A stretch of DNA of 5,024 bases, taken from contig CANFNO010000275.1 in the NCBI GenBank assembly GCA_947447845.1, positions 1 to 5,024 of the forward strand, given 5' to 3'. Shown here in pieces: positions 1 to 5,024 of the stretch (position 1 is the stretch's first letter; every line of letters begins with the position of its first letter). This stretch comes from Burkholderiales bacterium. Lineage in GTDB: Bacteria; Pseudomonadota; Gammaproteobacteria; Burkholderiales; Burkholderiaceae. Made by a program: the position numbers and the translations under genes. Below the pieces are notes generated by a model, which worked only from the letters and a program-made list of their open reading frames with translations, made no database searches and was not told the origin of the DNA.

Positions 1-2118
1 CTCCCAGTTGCGTGCCCAATCCGGCATGTCTTTGGCCGCCATGGGGCGGGCTATAAAGTAGCCCTGCCCTAGCTCACAACCCAGACGCAACAGGCTCTCA
101 CCGTCCTGCAGCAGTTCAATCCCTTCCGCAATGACTTGCCTCCCGAATGCCTGGGCCAGGCCCACTACGCCTTTGACGATGGCCAGGTCGTCCGAGTCGT
201 GGGACATGTCACGCACGAAAGTCTGGTCGATCTTCAAGGTTTTGGCTGGCAGCGCTTTCAGGTATGACAGCGAGGAATAGCCGGTACCAAAATCATCCAG
301 CGCAAATCCCACGCCCAGGCGACTGCAGTCCTCCATCAGCCCGGTCATGCGATGCAGATCCGACAGCGCCGTGGTCTCCAGTATTTCGAGTGTGAGACTG
401 CTTGCCGGCACGCTCGGCACAGCCGACAGAAGGCTTTGCAAACGCAGCAAAAAATCCGGCTGCTGCAACTGCATGGTGCCCACGTTCACACTCACCGGCA
501 AATCGAACCCAAGCGCAGACCATTGCGCCATCTGCTGCAACGCGGTGGCTATGACCCACTCACCCATCTCAACACTCAGCGCATGGTTCTCGATGGCCGG
601 TAAAAACAGGCCAGGTGCCAGTAGCCCGCGCGTGACATGGTTCCACCGGATCAGGGCTTCGGCACCCACGACCACACCGGACTTCATGTTCACCTTGGGT
701 TGGTAGTGAAGCACAAACTCGCGGTTCTTGAGCCCCAGGCGAATTTCATCGATGGTGCTGCTCAACGCCTTGACCGAAGCCTCTTTGATGGGGTCGTAAA
801 ACTGGATTTGGTTCTTGCCGTTTTGCTTGGCAGCGTACATGGCCTGATCGGCATGGCGTACCAGTTGGTCAATGTCGCCATCGTCTTGCGGATAGACGCT
901 CACCCCCAGGCTGGCCGACACACTGAGCGCCAAATCACCCACGTGGACTGTGGTGGAGGCCGCATCCAGCAAGCGCTGCAGCACTGGGATGCAGTCCTCA
1001 GGTTGCTCCAGGTCGGCAACGAAAGCGACGAATTCGTCTCCACCAAAGCGGGCAATCGAGTCGCCTGCCCGCAAAGCATCGCGCAAGGCGTGGGCAACGC
1101 CCACCAGCATCTGATCACCCGTCTCATGTCCAAAGCGGTCGTTGATGGGTTTGAATCCATCCAGATCCAGATACACGATGGCCAGCGAGCGGTCCCGACG
1201 CTGCGCCTGCGCCTTGGCCTGTGACAGCCGGTCCGACAGCATGACGCGGTTGGGCAAGCCGGTCAGCGGATCAAAGTAGGCGATGTGCTCCAGCTGACGC
1301 TGGTAATCCTTGATGGGCGTAATGTCCGAAAAAAAGCAGGCGTAATGAAGGCTGCTGTCGCCCTGGCCTTTGGCTTCGCTAATGGTGCACAGGTTGGCAT
1401 ACAAGGTGCCGTTTTTGCGTTGCTTCCAAACCTCTCCATGCCAGTGGCCGGACGCCTGCACGTTGCTCCAGATCTGCTCCATGAACTCGGCGCGCCCCTG
1501 CACCGGCTGCATAAAGCCCAAGCTCTGGTCGATCGCCTCGGCACGGGAATAGCCGGTGATGCGACAAAACGTTTCGTTAACGTCGGTGATGGTCCCTTGC
1601 GCGTCGGCGATGACGATGGCTTCGCGCGCGTTGCTAAACACACTGGCGGCCAGCAGCAAGCGGGCTTCGTTTTCGCGCAACTGGTCAGACTGGCGTTTGA
1701 GCACAATCTGTGTCCGTACCCGCGCCTGCAGCACGATCGGATTGAGCGGCTTGGCAATAAAGTCCACCGCCCCCAGGCTCAAGGCATGGGCTTCTTCATC
1801 CGGCCCATGATTGGCGGTAACAAAGATCACCGGAATATGCCGGGTAACCACATCGCCCATCAGTCTTGTGCAGACCTCGTAACCGCCCATATCCGGCATC
1901 ATCACATCCAGCAGGATGAGATCGGGCAGCTGAGTGCGGCAGAGTTCCAACGCATCGGGCCCATTGAGCGCCGAAAGCACGCGGTATTGGCTACCCAGGA
2001 ATTGCTTTACCAGCGCGATGTTGAGCGGTTGGTCGTCGACGACCAAAACACAGGCGCGCGCTTCGTCACTATTCGATACCAAGTCCTGTATGCCCGCTAC
2101 AAGGACAGCATGGTTCAT
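1..2118 (-). CDS. Response regulator with REC-PAS-GGDEF-EAL domains (bifunctional c-di-GMP enzyme), C-terminus cut by window edge
   Basis: This cytoplasmic signalling protein is predicted to make and/or degrade cyclic di-GMP under control of phosphorylation and a PAS sensor. The frame is open for 706 codons to the window edge. The receiver spans about residues 22-140, with acidic pocket D28/D29, phospho-acceptor D71 (LLDVMMPDMGG), T101 and K123-P. A PAS/PAC domain follows at about 152-270 and contains GTITDVNETFCRITGYS. The GGDEF domain (about 278-440) starts at FDPLTGLPNR, has an intact GGDEF at 359-363 with metal-binding D318, and carries an RxxD inhibitory site (R350-D353) five residues before it. 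The EAL domain (about 455 to the end) keeps E487 (EAL), N545, E578, D608/D609 (DDFGTG), K629, E665 and Q685 (QGYF), so phosphodiesterase activity is plausible. Only about 10-30 C-terminal residues should be missing. ATG at 2118 is the first start after an in-frame TGA at 2125-2127. It has no clear Shine-Dalgarno, so translation may be coupled to the small ORF just upstream. No transmembrane segment is seen. Which activity dominates cannot be read from sequence. Confidence 0.96.
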   Translation of the reverse strand, partial: MNHAVLVAGIQDLVSNSDEARACVLVVDDQPLNIALVKQFLGSQYRVLSALNGPDALELCRTQLPDLILLDVMMPDMGGYEVCTRLMGDVVTRHIPVIFVTANHGPDEEAHALSLGAVDFIAKPLNPIVLQARVRTQIVLKRQSDQLRENEARLLLAASVFSNAREAIVIADAQGTITDVNETFCRITGYSRAEAIDQSLGFMQPVQGRAEFMEQIWSNVQASGHWHGEVWKQRKNGTLYANLCTISEAKGQGDSSLHYACFFSDITPIKDYQRQLEHIAYFDPLTGLPNRVMLSDRLSQAKAQAQRRDRSLAIVYLDLDGFKPINDRFGHETGDQMLVGVAHALRDALRAGDSIARFGGDEFVAFVADLEQPEDCIPVLQRLLDAASTTVHVGDLALSVSASLGVSVYPQDDGDIDQLVRHADQAMYAAKQNGKNQIQFYDPIKEASVKALSSTIDEIRLGLKNREFVLHYQPKVNMKSGVVVGAEALIRWNHVTRGLLAPGLFLPAIENHALSVEMGEWVIATALQQMAQWSALGFDLPVSVNVGTMQLQQPDFLLRLQSLLSAVPSVPASSLTLEILETTALSDLHRMTGLMEDCSRLGVGFALDDFGTGYSSLSYLKALPAKTLKIDQTFVRDMSHDSDDLAIVKGVVGLAQAFGRQVIAEGIELLQDGESLLRLGCELGQGYFIARPMAAKDMPDWARNWE

Positions 2119-2124
2119 GAGGGG

Positions 2125-2334
2125 TCAGGGTTCGCTGAATTTGGAAATTTCCGGCCAAAACACCATAGGGACGTCCAAATTTTCCGCATAGTCCCCGTCA
2201 AGTTTCTGAATCAGAAAACTGAACTCTGCCCATTCGGACAACGACTTCAAGCCTTGTTTAGTTTCACTACTTGGATCAACCACGTTTGGCTTGGGTTCGG
2301 CGCCTGGCACTTTGTTTTCTTCACTGTCAATCAT
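2125..2334 (-). CDS. Small acidic hypothetical protein (69 aa) upstream of the GGDEF-EAL gene
   Basis: I do not recognise this protein. It has 69 residues, starts at ATG (MIDSEENKVPG) and ends SKFSEP. It is strongly acidic: 14 Asp/Glu against 6 Lys and no Arg. The first 30 residues are Pro/Glu/Lys-rich and probably disordered. The second half (about 31-66) holds the hydrophobic and aromatic residues, including W35 and W60 (MVFWPEISKF), and could fold or bind a partner. There is no signal peptide or membrane segment. Its TGA is six bases before the ATG of the REC-PAS-GGDEF-EAL gene and lies in the same reading frame, so the two are almost certainly on one transcript. Likely roles are a small partner or regulator of the GGDEF-EAL protein, or a leader ORF coupling translation. 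A start-proximal SD is weak (GAG about 10 bases upstream). A chance ORF cannot be excluded, but the tight junction favours a real gene. Confidence 0.55.
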   Translation of the reverse strand: MIDSEENKVPGAEPKPNVVDPSSETKQGLKSLSEWAEFSFLIQKLDGDYAENLDVPMVFWPEISKFSEP

Positions 2335-2358
2335 TGATCTATCACTCGTTACGCAGCA

Positions 2359-2374
2359 CTGCAGGCGCCTGCAG
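2359..2374. repeat. Perfect 16-bp palindrome
   Basis: CTGCAGGCGCCTGCAG reads identically on both strands. It lies 25-40 bases upstream of the ATG of the small acidic ORF on the minus strand, in otherwise AT-richer sequence. It could be an operator for a dimeric regulator or a structured element in the 5' leader. No known regulator is assigned. Confidence 0.6.
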
Positions 2375-2376
2375 AG

Positions 2377-2462
2377 CCAATTGCAAATGGACGCGCTCCA
2401 ACGACGTCCGCAAAAATTGTTAACAGGTCCCTATTTTTTGGAACTCAACAAAGTGCAATTGG
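2377..2462. repeat. 9-bp inverted repeat CCAATTGCA / TGCAATTGG
   Basis: The left arm is 2377-2385 and the right arm 2454-2462, 68 bases apart and perfectly complementary. Each arm contains the palindrome CAATTG. The right arm overlaps the -10 of the candidate minus-strand promoter and the left arm adjoins the 16-bp palindrome. Paired binding sites for one regulator would explain this layout, but that is inference. Between the arms another imperfect hairpin is possible (TTGC 2381-2384 and GGACG 2389-2393 with CGTCC 2405-2409 and GCAA 2410-2413). Confidence 0.4.
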
Positions 2463-2486
2463 AAGGCACAGAGCCACAAGCGTCAA
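2458..2486 (-). promoter_or_regulatory. Candidate sigma70-type promoter for the small ORF and GGDEF-EAL gene
   Basis: On the minus strand, TTGACG (2486-2481, five of six matches to the -35 consensus) is followed after exactly 17 bases by TCCAAT (2463-2458, four of six matches to the -10). It lies just downstream of the terminator-like hairpin and would give a leader of roughly 115-120 bases before the ATG at 2334. The match was found by eye; the -10 is weak. Confidence 0.3.
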
Positions 2487-2495
2487 ACAGCCAAA

Positions 2496-2521
2496 AAAAA
2501 TGAAAGATTGCTTTCATTTTT
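2496..2521. terminator. Putative bidirectional rho-independent terminator
   Basis: AAAAATGAAAG (2496-2506), loop ATTG, and CTTTCATTTTT (2511-2521) form an 11-bp stem. On the minus strand the stem runs into a T-tract of eight, as expected for the end of the HTH-REC transcript, whose TAG is at 2555-2557. Only two of the pairs are G-C, so the hairpin is weak and efficiency is uncertain. It separates the HTH-REC gene from the small ORF/GGDEF-EAL unit. Confidence 0.5.
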
Positions 2522-2547
2522 ATCAACCCACGACTTTGTAGTTGATA
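2521..2547. other. Second hairpin in the 3' region of the HTH-REC gene
   Basis: TATCAAC (2521-2527) and GTTGATA (2541-2547) are perfect 7-bp arms around a 13-base loop. The hairpin sits between the HTH-REC stop codon and the terminator-like stem, so it would form first in the transcript's 3' end. It may stabilise the 3' end or assist termination; its AT-rich stem makes it weak. Confidence 0.35.
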
Positions 2548-2554
2548 TAAAAAG

Positions 2555-3136
2555 CTAGTCCGGACCGGATTCCCACAGCGTGGCTGCAATCTTTTGTAGC
2601 CGGGCAAAGTCAACCGGCTTGCCCATCACTTCCACGCGTGCGGGCAGGCCACCGTGGGCATCAATTTCCGGCACGGGCAAGCCAGAGATCACCACGATAC
2701 CCATATGCTTGAAGCGCTCGATTTCGCACAGCCCCCGCACCACGTTAAAGCCATTGACGCCTGGCAGGCGCAGGTCGCAGATTAAAAGGCGGGGACGCAC
2801 TTCGCCCACCAACACCAGGCCTTCATAACCATTGGGTGCCACATAGGGTGTGGTGCCAAAAGGCCACGAAGCCATGTGTATTTTGTAGAGCTGGATCAGG
2901 TGGATGTCGTCTTCCACAATCAGGACCGGCATCACATAAGGTGCTTGCGCAAGCTCTGCCTTCTGACGTTGCGACTCCAGCACCTCCATCACAGAGTCAT
3001 GCAGGATGCGCCGGTGCCCACCTTCGGTCTTCCAACTCTTGAGAAGTCCGCGTTCAACCCATTGCTGCGCGGTTGGCACGGACACGCCGAGCAGCGCCGC
3101 TGCTTCGCGGGTGGTGAGATAGTTGGAGGTGCTCAT
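2555..3136 (-). CDS. Response regulator with N-terminal MerR/excisionase-type HTH and C-terminal receiver domain
   Basis: This is a predicted phosphorylation-controlled DNA-binding regulator with the reverse of the usual order. Numbering from ATG 3136 (193 aa), residues 6-44 form a MerR/BldC/excisionase-like winged helix: YLTTREAAALLGVS, then WVERGLL and the hallmark GGHRR wing at 39-43. A short helical linker (about 45-66) leads to the receiver (about 69-188), with E75/D76/D77, phospho-acceptor D121 (LLICDLRLPGVNGF), S151 at the Thr/Ser position and K173-P. The receiver looks functional. I chose ATG 3136 because the conserved domain begins just after it and GGTGGAG precedes it, although only two bases separate GGAG from the ATG. 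The frame stays open upstream, with alternative starts at ATG 3175, 3238, 3253 and 3331 and GTG 3340, for up to 261 aa. It is divergent from the BLUF gene, so it may regulate the shared intergenic region and itself. It is followed by a terminator-like hairpin. No cognate kinase is visible. Confidence 0.9.
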   Translation of the reverse strand: MSTSNYLTTREAAALLGVSVPTAQQWVERGLLKSWKTEGGHRRILHDSVMEVLESQRQKAELAQAPYVMPVLIVEDDIHLIQLYKIHMASWPFGTTPYVAPNGYEGLVLVGEVRPRLLICDLRLPGVNGFNVVRGLCEIERFKHMGIVVISGLPVPEIDAHGGLPARVEVMGKPVDFARLQKIAATLWESGPD

Positions 3137-3412
3137 GACTCCACCCGTGACGGAAATTCCCGTTGCATCAGACATCGCCTTTCTTATTGTTTGTAAGTAT
3201 CGGATATCTGCAGAGCTCAATCCACCAAACTGATGCATATAAGCACTCACCATGAGCACTGCGTCATACAAATCACGGAACAACCCATGCTTTTCGTGGG
3301 AATACCGCACCGGGGTATCCACACAATCCATGCAGGACACAGAATCGGTTACATCCTGTCTCCCTGCGCACCATGGCGGTGCGGCATCTGAGTCTTAAAT
3401 TGAGAAACATCC
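3137..3412. other. Divergent intergenic region between the HTH-REC and BLUF genes
   Basis: These 276 bases separate two divergent genes and should carry both promoters. I found no convincing -35/-10 pair for either strand. The stretch near 3180-3240 is AT-richer than the flanking genes. A partial dyad ATACC/GGTAT lies at 3302-3318. The minus-strand frame of the HTH-REC gene stays open through to GTG 3340, so part of this region could be coding. Its codons near 3176-3195 (TTA, CAA, ACA, ATA, AGA) are unlike those of the neighbouring genes, which argues for non-coding there. Confidence 0.45.
3365..3386 (+). promoter_or_regulatory. GC-rich hairpin in the leader of the BLUF gene
   Basis: CGCACC (3367-3372) pairs with GGTGCG (3378-3383) around the five-base loop ATGGC. 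Alternatively TGCGCACC pairs with GGTGCGGCA with one bulged G. It ends 26-30 bases before the BLUF start codon. It could be an operator, a leader structure affecting translation, or chance. No U-tract follows, so it is not a terminator. Confidence 0.4.
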
Positions 3413-3859
3413 ATGAGTGAATTGCAATGTCTGATCTATGTCTCTACGGCAGCAAACGCAATGGGGCCGCGAGAACTGTCCGGCATTCTGGAAAAGTCGA
3501 CAACGATGAATCGCCAGGACGATGTTCATGGCATGTTGCTGTTGTCCGAAGGCAGTTTCATGCAGTGCATCGAAGGCGAGGTGGCCGGCGTTGAACGCAC
3601 CTTTGCCCGTATCTCTGCGTCGCGATTGCACCACCGCGTGATTGAAATGTTCAGAAGCCCGGTTACCCAGCGGCGGTTCAGCGACTGGCACTGGGCGTTT
3701 CAAATGGGCTCACTGCGAGAGTATGCCAACCCCGCCATAGAAGAGTTCCTCGAAGCCCCCAGGCAAGATTTGCCCGTGGTCTGGAATAAGCGTGCTTTGG
3801 AGCAAAAGATCCTGCGCGAGTTCTGGGACACCACAGTCAATGCCAGTCGAATCTGGTAG
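3413..3859 (+). CDS. Stand-alone BLUF-domain blue-light photoreceptor
   Basis: This is a cytoplasmic FAD-binding photoreceptor (148 aa) predicted to sense blue light through hydrogen-bond rearrangement around the flavin. Residues 4-98 form the BLUF domain, and its spacing matches AppA without gaps: Y9 (AppA Y21), S11 (S23), S29 (S41), N33 (N45), Q51 (Q63) and W92 (W104). The key Tyr, Gln and Asn are therefore present. The position of the conserved Met (AppA M106) is W94 in the stretch FSDWHWAFQM, which is unusual. The GITG-type motif reads DDVHG (36-40), followed by LLLSEGSFMQCIEGE. Residues about 100-148 are a C-terminal extension, probably helices packing on the BLUF core, with no catalytic output domain, so it should signal through a partner. 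ATG 3413 is secure because a TGA lies in frame at 3401-3403 and the domain begins at once; the SD (GAGA) is weak. The HDOD-REC gene follows 37 bp downstream, suggesting an operon and a likely partner. Confidence 0.95.
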   Translation: MSELQCLIYVSTAANAMGPRELSGILEKSTTMNRQDDVHGMLLLSEGSFMQCIEGEVAGVERTFARISASRLHHRVIEMFRSPVTQRRFSDWHWAFQMGSLREYANPAIEEFLEAPRQDLPVVWNKRALEQKILREFWDTTVNASRIW

Positions 3860-3881
3860 AAGCTACGATAAATATCAAGCC

Positions 3882-3887
3882 AGGGAG
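3882..3887 (+). promoter_or_regulatory. Ribosome binding site of the HDOD-REC gene
   Basis: AGGGAG ends nine bases before ATG 3897, a good Shine-Dalgarno that supports this start. It lies in the 37-bp gap after the BLUF stop codon, where no terminator is seen, consistent with co-transcription. Confidence 0.7.
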
Positions 3888-3896
3888 AAAACCACA

Positions 3897-5024
3897 ATGA
3901 CAGCGTCGAAACTTCCACCGGAATTGCGACGGAAGCTTCCCAGCCCCCATGGCGTTGCCATCGCCATCCTCGAAGCCAGCCAAAACGAAAGCACGGGCAT
4001 TTCAGAATTTGCGGAACTGGTGGCCAATGATCCTGCCCTCTCGGGTCGACTACTCCAACTTGCCAACTCCAGCGCCATGGGTGTAGCCGTCGGCTCTATC
4101 CAACAGGCGGTCGGGCGCCTTGGCATGGACGCTGTAAAAAATCTGGCCCTGGGCTTCTCGGTCATTGATCAGCACAGCAGCGGTCGCTGCGTCAACTTTC
4201 CCTACAAGAAATTCTGGAGCGAGTCCCTTTTGATGGGGCATCTGATGCGCGAGCTAGCCACAGCCGCCAACCTGGGTTCGGCCGATGAACTGTTCACCTG
4301 CGGCCTGCTCGCGCGCATCGGTTGCCTGGGCCTTGCCACTGCTTATCCGGTCGAGTATTCGGCCGTGCTCGATACGCCACTTTCGGATGAGCAATTGCTC
4401 GCCCGGGAAATAGCAACCTTCGGGCTTCACCATCTGGATGTCAGTGCCGCGCTGTTGCGCGAATGGGGGTTTGCGGAACCGCTCATTACGCCGGTGCTGC
4501 TGCATGAATCGCCACTTGGATATACCGCGATCAGCGTGCCCGCCATGGCGCTGATTGCGCGGGCCTTTCGCGTAGCATACGCAGTGGCGAAACTGGCCTG
4601 CACTCCCGGCACCACGGACCTTCAGAACTCGACCGAGTTGCAGGACTTTGCTATGGCCTTATCCATACCGCAGAGCGCACTGGAAGTGTTGCTACAAAAC
4701 GCATTGACCCAGTCGATGGCATGGGCCGCAATACTGCAGATCTACCTGCTGGACTTTTCCACCCTGATTCACCAGACCACACCCGATGCACAGCCTGCCG
4801 GCAACAAAATGCCGTCATCGACCCAACTGCGCATCCTGATCGTGGAAGACGATCCGATTGTCCGCACCCTGCTGGAGACTTGGCTCAAGATCGAGGTGGG
4901 CCACAGCCTGATGTCTGCCGCCAATGGCGCTGTGGCGCTGGAGTTGGCTCAGAGCTTCATGCCCCAAATCATCATCACCGACTGGCGCATGCCGGTCATG
5001 AACGGGCTGGACTTGTGCAAAACA
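3897..5024 (+). CDS. HDOD domain protein with receiver domain, C-terminus cut by window edge
   Basis: This is a signalling protein of at least 376 aa. An HDOD domain (about 10-215) shows the typical DPALSGRLLQLANSS (45-59), the following AVGRLGMDAVKNL (71-83) and GLLARIGCLGLATAYP (136-151). In that last motif the HD pair of true HD hydrolases is replaced by Ala-Arg, so it is probably a non-catalytic protein-interaction or regulatory module, as is common in HDOD proteins. A helical region (about 216-300) and a short polar linker lead to a receiver beginning at LRILIVEDDP (311-320), with E317/D318/D319 and phospho-acceptor D362 (IIITDWRMPVMNG). The receiver is cut after residue 376, before its Thr/Ser and Lys positions. 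TDWRMPVMNGLDLC resembles receivers fused to GGDEF domains, so a diguanylate cyclase domain may follow beyond the window; this is inference. Start ATG 3897 is supported by AGGGAG upstream. It is probably co-transcribed with the BLUF gene and is the nearest candidate partner for it. Confidence 0.94.
   Translation, partial: MTASKLPPELRRKLPSPHGVAIAILEASQNESTGISEFAELVANDPALSGRLLQLANSSAMGVAVGSIQQAVGRLGMDAVKNLALGFSVIDQHSSGRCVNFPYKKFWSESLLMGHLMRELATAANLGSADELFTCGLLARIGCLGLATAYPVEYSAVLDTPLSDEQLLAREIATFGLHHLDVSAALLREWGFAEPLITPVLLHESPLGYTAISVPAMALIARAFRVAYAVAKLACTPGTTDLQNSTELQDFAMALSIPQSALEVLLQNALTQSMAWAAILQIYLLDFSTLIHQTTPDAQPAGNKMPSSTQLRILIVEDDPIVRTLLETWLKIEVGHSLMSAANGAVALELAQSFMPQIIITDWRMPVMNGLDLCKT

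Noticed and set aside
637..1224. 195-codon plus-strand open frame
   Set aside because: It is antisense to the GGDEF/EAL coding sequence, with composition typical of a reverse-strand shadow and no domain signal.
1263..1757. 164-codon minus-strand frame (Arg/Cys/Ser/Pro-rich)
   Set aside because: It is out of frame inside the receiver/PAS/GGDEF coding region, and its composition is typical of a frame-shifted GC-rich gene.
1285..2337. 350-codon plus-strand open frame
   Set aside because: It is antisense to the REC-PAS-GGDEF-EAL gene and to the small ORF. Its translation has no recognisable domain, while the minus strand has continuous conserved domains.
2291..2503. 70-codon plus-strand ORF across the intergenic region
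   Set aside because: It has no SD and no recognisable motif, and it overlaps the small minus ORF, the palindrome and the promoter candidate.
3298..3320. ATACC/GGTAT dyad in the divergent region as an operator
   Set aside because: Only five pairs match and the flanking bases mismatch; this is too weak to call without conservation data.
3180..3412. Promoters for the BLUF and HTH-REC genes
   Set aside because: I searched both strands by eye and found no -35/-10 pair with acceptable spacing and matches, so none is annotated.
3395..3703. 102-codon minus-strand ORF
   Set aside because: It is antisense to the BLUF domain, whose plus-strand translation matches the family residue by residue.
4254..4615. 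Minus-strand ORFs opposite the HDOD region
   Set aside because: They are antisense shadows of the HDOD coding sequence with no domain signal.

Overview
The window looks like a piece of a betaproteobacterial chromosome, probably Comamonadaceae (Rhodoferax/Polaromonas-like). This is inferred from the mid-to-high GC content, the codon use and the style of the domain architectures. Nothing in the sequence fixes the genus. Every recognisable gene is a signalling protein. Together they form a small sensory locus combining a blue-light receptor, three phosphoreceiver domains and cyclic-di-GMP enzymes. There are no tRNA or rRNA genes, CRISPR arrays, insertion sequences or phage genes.

Minus strand, right to left. 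(1) A response regulator has an N-terminal MerR/excisionase-type DNA-binding domain and a C-terminal receiver (2555-3136, possibly starting as far upstream as 3340). (2) A roughly 220-bp AT-richer intergenic stretch holds a bidirectional terminator-like hairpin, a second hairpin, a perfect 16-bp palindrome, a 9-bp inverted repeat and a candidate sigma70-type promoter. (3) A small acidic 69-residue ORF (2125-2334) follows. (4) After an in-frame TGA and two more codons comes a large REC-PAS-GGDEF-EAL protein (2118 down to the left edge), truncated only at its extreme C-terminus. Both of its c-di-GMP domains have intact signature residues.

Plus strand, left to right. A divergent intergenic region (3137-3412) leads to a short stand-alone BLUF flavin photoreceptor (3413-3859). 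After 37 bp comes an HDOD-REC protein (3897 to the right edge, truncated). The spacing and a good ribosome binding site suggest that the BLUF and HDOD-REC genes are co-transcribed.

Working model (inference): BLUF senses blue light and, lacking an output domain, acts through a protein partner. The HDOD-REC protein or the divergent HTH-REC regulator are the nearest candidates. The downstream effect is likely a change in c-di-GMP through the REC-PAS-GGDEF-EAL enzyme. No histidine kinase lies in the window, so the source of phosphate for the three receivers is unknown. The most notable molecular details are a Trp where BLUF domains normally have the conserved beta-5 Met, the same-frame TGA junction between the small ORF and the GGDEF-EAL gene, and the reversed (HTH first, REC last) layout of the regulator.
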